A model generated the notes under the pieces. It was not told the DNA's origin. It did not search any database and saw only the letters and a list, made by a program, of their open reading frames with translations. A program made the translations under genes and the position numbers. A DNA stretch of 64,000 bases from Tigriopus japonicus (Eukaryota; Arthropoda; Copepoda; Harpacticoida; Harpacticidae), in NCBI GenBank assembly GCA_010645155.1, contig CM021315.1, positions 10,510,101 to 10,574,100 on the forward strand. Direction: 5' to 3'. The first letter of the stretch is position 1; every line of letters starts with the position of its first letter. This document shows positions 25,101 to 35,425 of the stretch, in pieces.

Positions 25101-28100
25101 TGCTAAGGAATCGAGAGTCTCGTCAAGGTCTGGCTGTTCAAATCAAGAACAAATATTCCCTCAGTCCCAAGAACCACAGTTGCGTTCGATGCGGAATCGT
25201 CCGAGCCATGGAGGCTCTTGAGGCTGGTCCTTCCTCGGCCATGGGTGCCAATGTGATCCTGATCAGTCAGGGGTTATCTACCAATTTAGGATTGGACGAG
25301 GAGACTCAAGTGTTGGATTTGGCCTCCAAACATTGGCTTCAGATCTATTCGTTGGCCATTCCCAACCAACCTCAATCTGACATCTCCATGCCTTTAGAGC
25401 GATTGACTCAGAAAACTGGTGGACTCTCGTACTTCATTCCCGAAACAAGCTATGGTGAGGAATCTTTGGCCACTTATGTGGCCATGGTGGACGCTTTGCG
25501 GGAGATTCAAGCCCGATCAACGGATGACGGACCTTTTTTGGTAAGCATTCCTCACCCGGACTCGATTTGTGTACACAACCAAAAATTGGACAGAAATATC
25601 TGATCATCCCTCAGCAAGCGATCTGCCTTGACTAGGATATGACAGTGATAGTTTTCATTTGGCTGACAAAAGAATGAACATCGTAAAATTAGCCTCAGAG
25701 TAAGTAGGTATACTGTAGGTCTGGTGGACGAGCAACGATCCGATAAACCGACCGGCCAACGTCGCTAAATGGTTGGTTACTCTTGTTTTGGGATCCACCT
25801 CGTCGTGTTTCACTTGATCTCGCCCATTTTGAATTTTCTAATTTAACTTCTCTTGTTGTCCCTTATAGATCCATGAACGATCGTTTGCTCCCTTATTGAA
25901 TGGTGGCCACCTCGCCGGAGCTTCCTCTCCATCCTCATCTATCGAGGAGACTGGGTCCTTTGTCATTGACAAATACGTTGGTAGAGACACCCAATTCAAC
26001 GTGTTTGCCACAAACGAAGAGGAGGGATTTCTCAAGTCCATATCCGTCATTGATCGACAAGGCCAGCAATATCAGGGTATCCATGATACTCTGGCAGCTT
26101 TTCGCACGCTCTCCGTGTACCAAGTGCCTTTTGAATTGGTGAGTAGTAACACTAATGAGCTTTAGAATGGGGGACGGATCAGGCGAATTGCCCGCCAAGC
26201 AACGAACAAACAACCATTGAAACGGGGTGGGAGAATCAACCTTGCGAACATTGTAATATCATTTTTATTATTGTGAGACGGTTTTTCCCCTCTCAGGATC
26301 AAAACATCGGTATGAAATGGACCTACTCATTGGAGCGAATCCCTTCGCCCGAGAACGTCAATGACCATATCGTTCAAGTCACCTCACGGTCCAGGATTCG
26401 TGGTGAAGAAATCAAGATCAAATTCTTTACCAACATGGATCTCCATGCCATCCAAGTGAGAATCTTGAAAATTGATGTTCTCTGTTTTCGTGTTGTCGAG
26501 CATCCGATTCATTTTTCTCCTCGAATGTTCAATAGGTGAGTGCAGCCAATCCCATCAAACTTTTTGCCGAGGTCAAGTTGAATGGAGCACCGGTAATTGA
26601 TGCTCGGGTTGTGGCCCACATTCAAGGGTTGAACCACGTGGGTCAGCTCACAGATGTCATCTCGATCTCACTGTTTGATTCTGGTCACGGAGGTAAGTCA
26701 GTTTCGAATTCTCATGGCCGTGACTTTCGACTTTTGGGCAAGAGAGAAGGGGGAGAGAGAGAGAACGGGAATGTTTGAATGCAATTAAGTCGGATGTCTA
26801 TGAAAATGGACCTTTTTCGGGTGCCCACTTCTCCTCACTCACTCTTCTTGGCTCACATCTTAATGTATGTAGGCTAGGAAGAGGCGATCCTAATGATGAA
26901 TTTGGCTTCAATACCAAAATAGTGAACCGTCATCTTGATCTATTTTCACGCTAATGGACTCTCTGAGTGGGTAGCAGTAGGATTTGATCGCAAAGTTATG
27001 GATCCGGTGGGATTAATAGGGTAAAAAATAAATCCTGACCTCTCAGTTGAACTCAAGCAGCCATGGGGATCATGATAACTTGTCAGTCATAAAAATCGAC
27101 ACCCCTGAGAGACCAATCGTTCGTTTGTAGACTGCTTTACGAACCTCACTCACCACTCTCCAAATGTTGCCAGTTCGTTGTAACAGACGTTCTGCATTGT
27201 ATGCGGTGATGCATCATTGTACTTGGGTGCTCTTGAAAAGCAAGATTTTTCAGTTGGCCAAGCATGGAGTGTTGGGGTGGTGTTAAAAACGAAATTTGAA
27301 TCCAACCTATAATTGTTTCCCTTCTTGAAATATGAGTGGGCAAAGCAAGTTCGTTGGCATCTCTCAATTACCTCCCTACTTTAGTTGAGATTATTCTTGC
27401 GTTTTCACCTGGCTTGTTCTTGTGAACTCATGCATGCACCACTGCTGTTTATTCGAGCAACATGTTTCACCCATATCGATTTGCTTTGTGTGTTTAGATC
27501 CCGATTTGAAACGCGATGACGGGATTTACTCTCGTTACCTGACCGATCTCTCGGGTGGAGAAGGCAGATATTCCGTGACTCTTGTGGTGGATGACAATGA
27601 GGAACGAGCATTCAGCTTCCAACGAGGTTAGTACTCTGAACCCTGTTTCTGTTCTATTCGTGGTCTTGGATGCTCAAATTCAAATAGTGCCTCGTCGTGT
27701 CCTAGTGGACGGTGTCGTCGACCTAGTAATCGTAGTGAGAGTAACCTGTTTGAAACCGATTTTTTGAACAATCATCCTGATTGAGGAGCTCTCATTCTTG
27801 TTGTTACTTGCAGCTTCCGCTCTCTTGGGCGATACCTCGTCATCGTTGTCATGTTGCAAGGATGGACGAAATAAGATCCGAAATGAGAAGCTACGCCCAT
27901 TCAAGCGAATCACCAAAGGAGACTCGTTCAGAATCCATTCGATCGCCAAAGTTCCGGGTTTGTTTCCTCCTGCTCGAATTCTGGATCTCCACGTGGAAGT
28001 TCTCACCTCGACCCAACAATTGGAGTTTTCTTGGAGCGCTCCTGGCAATGATTTGGATCAAGGTGAGGGAAAACAGAATGGATGATGCCATTCTTTTCTT

Positions 28101-30472
28101 TAACCAGGACCATTTATTTCTAATCATTGGTGTGCAATGCGATGAGCGCAAGTGAATGGTGCCCACAATGTGTAAACACAGAACTGGACCGTTCGTTCAC
28201 CGTACATTACATTACTTCTTCGACTACGAGATGAGTTGATGGAAGGCGAAGATTAGGAACGGGGTTGTTTGCATAAGGGATCCATTTGTCTTTTGATGTT
28301 TGGCTAAAGGGGAAAAGAGGGAGGTGAAAACGAATGCAGGGGGAGAGTCCGAGAGACTGGCACAGCATTGCTTTAATTGCCGAAGCGTTCCGTTTGTGGC
28401 GGAATGCTCATTTCGGCACATTCCAATCATTGTTTGTTGTTTGGTTAATCTTTGCAGGCAAGACCAGCTTGTATCAATTGTACAGCTCGGACAATCCGAG
28501 CATCTTCTACACCAACTTGAATCAGTCCAGACAGGTGGACGGGTTCAATGCCATCAAGAAAGCCGGGGAACGAGAAAGTCACAAGATCACGGTCTCTCAG
28601 TTCAACACCAACCTTTATTACGCTTTGGTTTCCATCGATGCCTTTGGGAATGCGGGCGAGGTGTCCAACATTCGACAAGCGTACATGCCCTCACCGGCCT
28701 CACTCTTGGCCACTACCATCAATGAAGGCCTCACTAGTGAGCAAGTGTTGGACACACCCCNNNNNNNNNNNNNNNNNNNNNNNNNNNNNNNNNNNNNNNN
28801 NNNNNNNNNNNNNNNNNNNNNNNNNNNNNNNNNNNNNNNNNNNNNNNNNNNNNNNNNNNNNTCCAACATTCGACAAGCGTACATGCCCTCACCGGCTTCA
28901 CTCTTGGCCACTACCATCAATGAAGGCCTCACTAGTGAACAAGTGTTGGACACACCCCAACATCGAGCTGTGCCTTCGTCCAAGTCGGAAAAGATCCTGC
29001 TTTTCATTATCGTAGCCGTGGTGGGATTCATCCTGTTGTGCGTGATCCTGGTGCTGGTGATTGTATTTTCGTACCGTCGCAAAAAGGCCTCACATTCAGG
29101 CCATAACGAGTCAATGCGCTCGATGGGCGTGTCCACCTCCGTGGTAATGAACGATGCCAATTCCACGTCGATAGTGGCCTCGAATAGCGTGGACAATCTT
29201 CAATCGCCGGGTTATTCCGTTTGCGACGAACAAGATTTAATCAAGGAGCAGCAGGAGACCAATCGATTTCTTCACAGCTATAGTGACATGACCATGAGCA
29301 ACACTGGAACCAACGGAACTCAGAACAGTGTGAGCTTTGCTGATGAGAACCCGTACGGAAATGGAGCTGCCTTGAACAGCACCATGAACCGATCCTCCAC
29401 GTACGGGTGGACCGAGTTCAATAATCCCTACGTTATCCAGAGTACGAGCAATACTCTACCCACCTATCGGGATTTCCAGAACCATCAGCAAATGAACGGT
29501 TATGTGCCCAACTACTACAACGCCAATATCACTGCTCCCCCAGCCCCACCCACCTATGCTCAACCCATTCCCAAAAACCAAAGGGGCATTGGCAACATCT
29601 ACTCGAAACCCACTCAGAATTCCAGTCCGGCCGCTCTTCTGTCCCAACAACAACAGCAACATCTTCTCCATCTCCAAAGTCCCAGTGGTTCGAGTCAGTC
29701 GTCAACCTCGGGACAAATGATGTCACACCATCTTGGTAGTGGGGACGAGCGGGTGCCCAGCATTTCCCCGCCCCTTGAGGGTGTGTCAGTTCCCCTCATT
29801 TCGTCTTCCAACTCGAATACGCCCACCAAATCTATACTAAAGAAACCCAAGCATTACAGTACAAATGCCACGCCTACTGGTCAAGAGGCGTTGTACTCTC
29901 CGATGTCTCGCAGCCAGCCCCAAGAAGATCAGAGTTCTCAATCGAGTTCGGGGAAAGACGAGCGTTATTCCGAGTCATCCAATGTGAGCTTCAGTGATCG
30001 TGACACGCCCACTATCGATCAAGCGGCGGCCACGGCCATGGTGGGTCCACTGCAGCCGATTCCACCTTTGGCCAGCCAAGATGAGGACGAGGAAGAGGAC
30101 AAGGAGACAGTCGTCGATGACGTCGACGACGACGATAGCAAAGGTTATCAACCAAATTATTCACCCAGTAACACGTACTTGGAAACGAGCTTCGAGACGG
30201 CCGCGGTGGCCACGCCCACCAAGCCCACCAATGATCAAGATTCTTCGTCTGCCGCCAAAAAAATGCCCCCACCAACATTGCCCAAGCCTGCATCGACAGA
30301 CTTGTCGGAGAAAGTGGTCGTTGGGGCTTCTTCGACAACGACGACGACAACGTCGTCGTCAGTGTTTGGGACTTCTCAAGGGGGCGCCTCCACGGGATCC
30401 ATGGATAAGCTCAATGGAACGTTTAACCCCAACACCATTGATAGGAAGGTGCGAAACATCACACAAGTCTAG
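410..30472 (+). CDS. CLCA-family protein (calcium-activated chloride channel regulator), nine-exon gene
   Basis: Coding exons are 410-640, 22149-22295, 24434-25540, 25869-26138, 26297-26455, 26536-26692, 27498-27626, 27814-28062 and 28458-30472. All introns are GT/AG and all phases agree. The product is 1487 residues as assembled, or about 1421 without a gap-flanking duplication. Order: signal peptide (~1-37); CLCA N-terminal domain with the family hallmark NDEPWTQQ; polyQ (~270-277); VWA domain (~292-470); beta-rich region with the [12 protein letters not shown] block; FN3-like domain ([11 protein letters not shown]); one transmembrane helix (~996-1022, gap-inclusive numbering); cytoplasmic tail of about 465 residues ending NITQV. 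Known of the family: CLCA proteins are secreted or type I membrane proteins that modulate chloride channels or cell adhesion and are not themselves channels. The helix and long tail predict a membrane-anchored form. The HEXXH zincin motif and VWA metal site are both degenerate. An AATAAA lies at 30829-30834. Family assignment is firm; exact function is inferred. Confidence 0.93.
4123..4191 (+). repeat. Compound trinucleotide microsatellite (TTG)n(TCG)n(TCA)n
   Basis: Three uninterrupted trinucleotide blocks follow one another: GTT units to about 4156, GTC/TCG units to about 4178, then CAT units to about 4191. Each block differs from the last by a single base, which suggests stepwise mutation and expansion of one original array. 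Confidence 0.95.
5993..6224. mobile_element. Hairpin (foldback) MITE-like element
   Basis: The left arm (about 5993-6086) begins GAGGTCGG and runs through AGTTTGGAAGC to GCTCGATCAAGTT. The right arm (about 6112-6224) is its inverted, diverged copy, starting AACTTGATCGAGCA and ending CCGACCT. The loop is only about 25 bp. No coding capacity and no clear target duplication. It lies in CLCA intron 1. Confidence 0.8.
11161..11682. mobile_element. Foldback element, family A copy 1 (terminus GGTGTTCCGAATGG)
   Basis: Both ends carry the same inverted sequence, GGTGTTCCGAATGGC followed by a TTTAGGTTTGGATCGAA block. Homology continues inward for at least 165 bp (the AACTTTA.TTTTATT and AAGTT.AGG blocks). 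The inner right arm, which contains GGGGTCAAAAATGGAC, also matches sequence within the 53.1-54.8 kb cluster, so these belong to one repeat family. No protein recognised. No convincing target duplication. Confidence 0.85.
14836..14865. repeat. (CGCA)n/(CACA)n microsatellite
   Basis: A short run of CGCA units grades into CACA units within CLCA intron 1. It creates spurious reading frames rich in Thr-His-Ala-Arg on the plus strand and in Cys-Val on the minus strand. Confidence 0.85.
16397..16425. repeat. (GGAT)n microsatellite
   Basis: About seven tandem ATGG/GGAT units in CLCA intron 1. The same tetranucleotide, on the opposite strand, forms the longer array at 17.3 kb. Confidence 0.9.
17307..17420. 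repeat. (CATC)n array followed by (CCTCCCT)n
   Basis: About nineteen CATC units run from 17307 to about 17383, followed by CCACC units and a CT-rich CCTCCCCT repeat. The open frame that crosses it begins with an Ile-His-Pro-Ser repeat produced entirely by the array, so it is not evidence for a gene. Confidence 0.95.
21377..21414. repeat. (GA)n purine-rich tract
   Basis: An imperfect GAGA/GAAA tract within CLCA intron 1, about 0.7 kb upstream of exon 2. Confidence 0.85.
21567..21592. repeat. (TAGC)n short tandem repeat
   Basis: About six perfect TAGC units, self-complementary as AGCTAGCT, within CLCA intron 1. Confidence 0.9.
22149..22295 (+). CDS. CLCA exon 2
   Basis: A TTCCAG acceptor precedes GTTGCC and a GTAAGA donor follows the codons for ...VRNS. 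The 49 codons read [20 protein letters not shown] and onward. They match the CLCA stretch that in vertebrates reads TTASTYLFEAT..FFFKNVSILIP, including the aligned V.V.LP.GW block. Both boundaries are phase 0 and join exons 1 and 3 without a gap. The exon is too short to stand out as an ORF. Confidence 0.88.
22442..23349. mobile_element. Tc1/mariner-type palindromic element with TA target duplication
   Basis: The ends are inverted copies, CAGTATGTCCCA... and ...TGGGACATACTG, flanked by TA on both sides (22440-22441 and 23350-23351), the hallmark of Tc1/mariner insertion. The two halves are diverged reverse complements along almost the whole 908 bp, with only a short unpaired centre near 22890. 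Inverted copies of GATGGACCACGTCCATGGAAG and AATGAGGCAAAATCC show the internal pairing. No intact transposase is present. It begins about 145 bp downstream of CLCA exon 2. Confidence 0.88.
24434..25540 (+). CDS. CLCA exon 3: degenerate zincin region and VWA domain
   Basis: A TTTCAG acceptor precedes AACGGAGAC, so the methionines just upstream are intronic. The exon opens with [20 protein letters not shown], matching the CLCA ADV.V....NDEPYT.Q block. WIRYRFGVF then aligns with WAHLRWGVF of vertebrate proteins. A Gln-rich linker precedes the VWA domain, whose first motif is LENSEAM. The exon ends ...DDGPFL at a GTAAGC donor, phase 0. At 369 codons it is the second-largest exon. Confidence 0.93.
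25869..26138 (+). CDS. CLCA exon 4
   Basis: Acceptor CTTATAG, donor GTGAGT, 90 codons, phase 0 at both ends. The segment [20 protein letters not shown] matches the CLCA post-VWA beta region (GTVIVDSTVGKDTLFLITW in vertebrates). Confidence 0.9.
26297..26455 (+). CDS. CLCA exon 5
   Basis: Acceptor CTCTCAG, donor GTGAGA, 53 codons, phase 0. It encodes [16 protein letters not shown] and further strands, matching the CLCA block GTWKYSLQASSQTLTLTVTSR in position and pattern. Confidence 0.88.
26536..26692 (+). CDS. CLCA exon 6
   Basis: Acceptor TTCAATAG, donor GTAAGT, ending in phase 1. It encodes [20 protein letters not shown] and SLFDSGHGG, matching the CLCA block PLVVYANIRQGASPILRA..ELLDNGAGAD. 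Confidence 0.88.
27498..27626 (+). CDS. CLCA exon 7
   Basis: Acceptor TGTTTAG, donor GTTAGT, phase 1 to phase 1. It encodes [20 protein letters not shown], one of the most conserved CLCA signatures (DDGVYSRYFT.YD.NGRY). Confidence 0.93.
27814..28062 (+). CDS. CLCA exon 8: start of FN3-like domain
   Basis: Acceptor TTGCAG, donor GTGAGG, phase 1 at both ends. It encodes [13 protein letters not shown] and [15 protein letters not shown], matching FPPGQITDL.A and NLTWTAPGDDYDHG of vertebrate CLCA proteins, the start of the fibronectin-like module. Confidence 0.9.
28458..30472 (+). CDS. CLCA exon 9: end of FN3-like domain, transmembrane helix, long tail, stop
   Basis: Acceptor TTTGCAG, phase 1. 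The exon completes the FN3-like module ([19 protein letters not shown]), then a juxtamembrane stretch and a strong transmembrane helix (about 28994-29074) with a stop-transfer YRRKK. The tail of about 465 residues is rich in Ser, Asn, Gln and Pro. It contains a PPTY (PPxY type) motif near 29552-29563, an acidic run ([16 protein letters not shown]) and ends NITQV*. The 101-N gap falls between two near-identical 97-bp copies, and the frame stays open across it. Confidence 0.9.
28664..28958 (+). repeat. 97-bp direct duplication flanking an assembly gap (28761-28861)
   Basis: Bases 28664-28760 and 28862-28958 are near-identical, both starting TCCAACATTCGACAAGC and ending CACACCCC. They differ at two sites that I can see (CCTCA/CTTCA and GAGC/GAAC). 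The 101 N bases between them are a scaffolding gap. Such copies usually arise when two haplotype or contig ends fail to merge, so the true gene probably has one copy. Confidence 0.9.
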
Positions 30473-30850
30473 TCTGGTCAATCAGGCCGACGATGACCTC
30501 GCAGTATTCCTTACCTCTGTTCTAGTCCTCAAGCAAGTTCGAACTCAGCTCTCATGGTGAAAGACCAATGCTCAAAAGCAAGCGATTGCTATTCCATCCC
30601 ATTTTTTTCCTGTTACGTTACTCCTGTTGTGATTTCTTTTTTAGATATGTATTTCTATTTGGATTTCCTACTTGATCTCAAAATGAGTTTCATTCGTTCG
30701 AATGATCATTTGCCACGCTCTCTACAATGTCAACGATTTCCGCCGCTTAGTATTATCATTATTTCATGTGTGTCCTTGTAACTAGTTGGACTCTAAGAAT
30801 CCAATAATCTTGGTGTTATTACTTCCTTAATAAAGAAGAATCCAAGTCAA
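30473..30850 (+). terminator. CLCA 3' UTR with poly(A) signal
   Basis: The stretch after the stop is AT-rich and non-coding. An AATAAA at 30829-30834 is the first canonical signal after the stop codon and sets a 3' UTR of about 370 bp. Confidence 0.6.
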
Positions 30851-33026
30851 ACGTCAATATCAGTTAAAAGGGTAGTACTTATGCACATCGACTTTCTTCA
30901 CTCTTAGTTCAAGCCGAGCTAGCATTCATCGCTCGCTTTGTCAATATGGACCAAATGTTGCGAGTTGTTCGTTTGGCTCGCTTTGTTTCCGTCCGTCTGT
31001 CTGTCTGTCTGTCTTTCTTTCCTCCTTTCTTTTGTGTGTCCCCCTCCTTGTGGAAATGAATTGGTTGAAAAATCCAACCTGTCTGCCAAGAACTTGTGTT
31101 CTTGTGATGGATGAGGTGCGAAGGAATCTTTAATTTGCTGTTGTCAGCCAATTTCACACTCGGATTTCAATCGATTCCCTCTTCACCCCTCGTTCTCTTG
31201 AGGCCTCTAGTTTCTTTCGATGGTTCATGTTGACGGTCATGCTCTTCAGACAACTTTGACAGGGCAGTGAACGCTAATTTGTACTTGATATATACTCTTC
31301 AAATTTCATTGCTTAGGAAGTATTACATAAACTGAAATGTGGTCTGGCGTCTCATTTGTAAAGGAACAGTGCGACAAAAGTTAATGGCCGTCATCTACAC
31401 AATTATGATCTAGATCCAGATACGGCTCATAACTTTCATTTACGTTTTGGCCGGATCCGAAGACTTTTTTTAATTGCATTAACTCCGTAGACGCTCACCC
31501 CATCATCCTGGTTTCTTGAGAGAATGGGAAACTGATGTGGAGTCGGAAACAACCTATGAGGATGAATGCTATTTGCAAGCTTGGAAGTTCAACTAAATCA
31601 TTTTCCCCAATTTAGTTTTTTTCCTTACTTTTTCTACCCAAAGATACTTACTGACGGAGTCCATATCAAAAGTTTGAAAAAATTCAGTTATTTTTTTCCT
31701 GGCCACGTGTTTTTCCATAGCGCACAATTCAACGAATTTAGGGGAAAATCAAACAAATAGGCAACATTTTTTTAACATTTTTCCATTAATTAGGCAAGCT
31801 ACTGGTATTAGGCACTAGCATAACATGAATACTTTAATGCCCACAACTCAAATTCATGATTTACGAAGTACAAATGAATTTTCAAATCTGAAAAGGAGGC
31901 GACAAATTAATTCCTGTACACCAACATGACAGGCGTTTTCAATAATCCTTTCTTCCAATGATTTCAGCCCGAAGCAACCTGAGTTGAAATTAGCACTGGC
32001 GGACCTTTCTTCCAGGAGAGTTATGATTTTTTTGTTGACCTTCTTACGCATCATGAGCTAGTTCTTTGGCCTTGGTTCACTTCCAAACCATGTCCACCTC
32101 TTGGTTTAGACCTCTAAAGTTCAACTTATCTATGACATTCCATGCAACAGACCTTTTTCGGTAAGGGAACAGACTTCCTCTTTTTTAGATGAAATTGCCT
32201 TGTTTCTCTTGCGGTTTTGTCTGTGGTAAAAGTCTGGCTCGTGGTTGGTCTTTTTCTTTACTTGATCTTACGCACGTTCCAACCCTCTCTTTTTAAGCTT
32301 GTTCCTAAAATCTGCATGAATGGACCCAGACCAAGGTAATTAAGAATGGAACGACTTGATATTAAAATAAAGAAGAAACTCGCCCTAAACGGGAGATGAG
32401 GAGAACAAAGAGGATCAACTTATGTCATTCTCTTGTAAAATGATGAGCTAGTTGTACGTTATAATCATGCACTGCGTGCCTTGAAAAAAGTTGGGACAAT
32501 TCCCTAATAATCCACGTAGAAATTTTCGACAGGATCGCTCCAACTGCCAAAGAAGAGGCAGCAAAGATGTCGAGACTAGACTAAAAATGTTACAATGAGA
32601 ACTGGAACCGCAAAGGAACCGTTTGGTTGTTTGCTTTGATCCAACTCGTTCGCAATCTAGCTGAAACAGACTGGTGATGAATTTGACAAAGGGGTCCAAC
32701 TCGATCTCTTCTTTGTGATCCCTCCTCTCGGAAGGATCCTTTTTTGCTGTAGGTTAAGACCTGAGGCGCTTCTAATGTCTGCATTATTGACTCTTGAGCT
32801 GAGTTTGAGTTGGGGGTACTTGGAAGTTATCCCCTCATGGTTTTAGAACGCAATGGAAAGAGGAGAACTTAACCCAAGTCAAAATTGTTCCTGACAGAAA
32901 ACATGCGGAGCAGAACAATATGAGTTTGTTCGTTCATTCACTAGAACTTGAGTTAGTTTCCTACTAATGAAAGAAAGCCTGAGAATCAGGACCCAAAGAT
33001 CCTCTTTTCAAATAATGACTCATCAG
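30851..33026. other. Intergenic, no gene recognised
   Basis: I see only a (CTGT)n run near 30991-31012, AT-rich sequence and short unsupported frames. The 82-residue minus frame at 30909-31157 is shaped by the CTGT repeat and shows no domain. Confidence 0.6.
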
Positions 33027-33515
33027 TAGGGACGGGCAAAAAGTGCAAATCAAAACAAGCTTTTGGTTACCAAAAGTTGTTCAAAAATCAGCCCAAAATC
33101 GTAAAATAAAATACAGAAAAAGGTCTAAACGCAAATAAAACCCAAAAAAGTGCAAATAAAATTTTAAAATTTCGCAAAATAACTGAAATTTTTGAAACAA
33201 AAAGCTTCAGATGCTTTCTTGTCATGTGCTTGTTACTTTTCAATCTTGAAGAGCAAAATTTGGATATTTAAGTAGTAGTAATAAATAATATGTTAGCCTA
33301 CGCTGGGAGCCGTAAAATCAGATTTAGTTTTCAAATTTGAAAAAATCTTTCAAAAATGAAAATTTTTCAATAAAAAAAAATTGCCAACTCTCAACAATTT
33401 GTTCATTTTAGGCCGAATTCGTAAAAAATCGTACAAATAAAGCCGAAAAGTGCAAAAAGGCAAATAAATGTGTTTATCTTGCCAAAAATCTTTTTACACT
33501 TTTTGCCAGTCCCTA
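33027..33515. mobile_element. hAT-like MITE (terminus TAGGGACNGGCAAAAAGTG)
   Basis: The ends are inverted repeats: TAGGGACGGGCAAAAAGTG at the left and CACTTTTTGCCAGTCCCTA at the right, with one mismatch. The flanking octamers CTCATCAG and ATCATTAG match at six of eight positions, in line with an aged 8-bp hAT target duplication. The interior is A/T-rich, with CAAATAAA-like repeats and no coding capacity. Confidence 0.8.
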
Positions 33516-34263
33516 ATCATTAGTCACAAGAGACGCCTGTTCAATTTGGGGTTCCCCGTGCTTTGTCCGAGGAGACCAAACACCCCTCTTTCCTTCCTGC
33601 TCGATCCTTGATCCGGTTCCTTTTCTGACTCGATTTGTCTCTGGTTGTAAAGGGTTGATTTGGAGGGATTCTTGAATTTTGCTTGTCTCCTAAAAGGCGC
33701 CAAATCAAGGAAGGGTTCTTGTTCATTGATGTCAATCAGAGAAGTAACAATGAACTTGGTGTGTCTGCTCGAATGTCTATTTTCTGAAGTGTAATCTCGA
33801 GAAAATTCTCCTTTGAGTCAAGGTGAAGCTAATGTTTTTATTCATGTGGTTATATTGGTTGATATTGATTATGAAAATCAATATAAAGCCAATTATTAAT
33901 CATAAAATATGGGTTTGATATCAATATTGATTAAAAGGCAGAACAAAAAGGCTTGCGCGACTGATGTGACTTACATAAACCGCCAACACTCTTTACTTAA
34001 ACCTTTCTCTACCAGCGTTTCAATCAACTTTTCCCGCTAAATCCTATCATCATTTTGGATTTTCCCAGAAAAGACTGCTTTTCCAACCCAAGTCCCAAAG
34101 TATCAAACTATCAAGTGACGACTTAAACTTTGACACAACAAAAGAAAGAAAATTTTTCAAAGGAATTGCAATTAGTTATTGCTAAAAATACCTGAACAAA
34201 ATATAAATGAAATATTGGAAGCTCTCAAAGAAAGCAAACTTTTTGCCTATTTTCAGTTAAATG

Positions 34264-34452
34264 TCATTTATTTTGAAGAAGGCTTGTTTTGTTTTCAAGG
34301 AAAAACGAACGATTCAAAGGTGGATGAGATCGTTTTCTGTCCTGGTGAGGAAAAGTGGTCGGATTCTTGGCGTTAGGAATATCTTTGATCAGAGATTGCA
34401 CCAAGTCTTCAAATGCTATTGGAAGAAGAATTAAAGATGCTCTCAAAGACAA
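34264..34452 (-). pseudogene. Left-arm copy of transposon ORF end (unknown family)
   Basis: The 62-residue open frame is SLRASLILLPIAFEDLVQSL, then HQDRKRSH and SFFLENKTSLLQNK followed by a stop. Its last 25 residues match the right-arm frame at 35216-35425 almost exactly. It has no ATG-supported start beyond a short methionine and is a fragment. Confidence 0.5.
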
Positions 34453-35215
34453 TCAACCATCAGTTTGGCTCCCTGGCCTCTCACGGGCATCACGTTTATT
34501 ATTTTTTTCCTTACGTACACGATCATATACGAAAAATTTACATTTTAATAAAATTTGGTCTTGATTTACCTTGAATGTTAAGAATTATCAACTAAAAAGT
34601 GAACAGATTTTATCTTATGGTTTGGAAAAGCTGATATTGTGTATTCAAATGATTTAAGATACCTCAGGCAGATGCAGGGCCTGGTGTTTGGCTTAGTTGT
34701 AAACCTGTTGAGTTTGATAAGTTTTTGGAATGTTTGATAGTATTTTAAGATCAGTTTTTGGTCACACTTCCTTTTTCTTTAGGAATTGTATTCTTCAAAC
34801 TCAAAATTTAGGGTTGGCAGCAATGTTGGCAGCAATTATACTTTTTGAAATGTATATTTTCAAGACTTAACGATTTGATCTTCAACCCTCTGATAAGATG
34901 ATTTGTACCTGAGTCATTTTAACGTGCTCCATATTAATTTAGAAGAGTCAGAACATGAACCAACGTACAATTTGTCTCTTAAAAAACACTGATGAAGATA
35001 ATGCTTTAAAAAGATGACATCCAAACCGATGGTTTAGGGTGGTAATGTTTGAAAAGATCAATTCATTCAAATGTAAATAATTTTTGTAAATGATCGAGTA
35101 CCTAATGAAAAAAATGGCATATGTGGTACATATGTGATGGCATTTGTTTAGGCTTTCAAACATTTATCCAGGAGGCAATTCATTAATTTCCTAAAATGTG
35201 AACTTTTTGTAGTAA

Positions 35216-35425
35216 TTGTTCATTAAACATTTGCAAGTTTTTGAAAGCCTGAAGGACACGCTGAAAGAGAAAATCGAAGATATTCAAGATATTGTTGACT
35301 CGGCTGACGTGGACAAAGCAATACTAGATGAGTTTAGTACAGAAAAGGACAGAAAACGATCTCATTCACTTTTGAATTGTTCGTTTTTCCTTGAAAACAA
35401 AACAAGCCTTCTTCAAGCTAAATGA
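35216..35425 (+). pseudogene. Right-arm copy of transposon ORF end (unknown family)
   Basis: The frame encodes a helical, charged segment (ESLKDTLKEKIEDIQDIVD, ...KAILDEF) and then the shared tail DRKRSHSLL, SFFLENKTSLLQAK and stop. The charged part suggests a coiled coil. No catalytic motif is visible, so the parent transposon class is unknown. Confidence 0.5.

Noticed and set aside
28548..29196. Other frames over the CLCA last exon, including across the N gap
   Set aside because: They are shadows of the CLCA frame, kept open by the N run and the duplicated segment.
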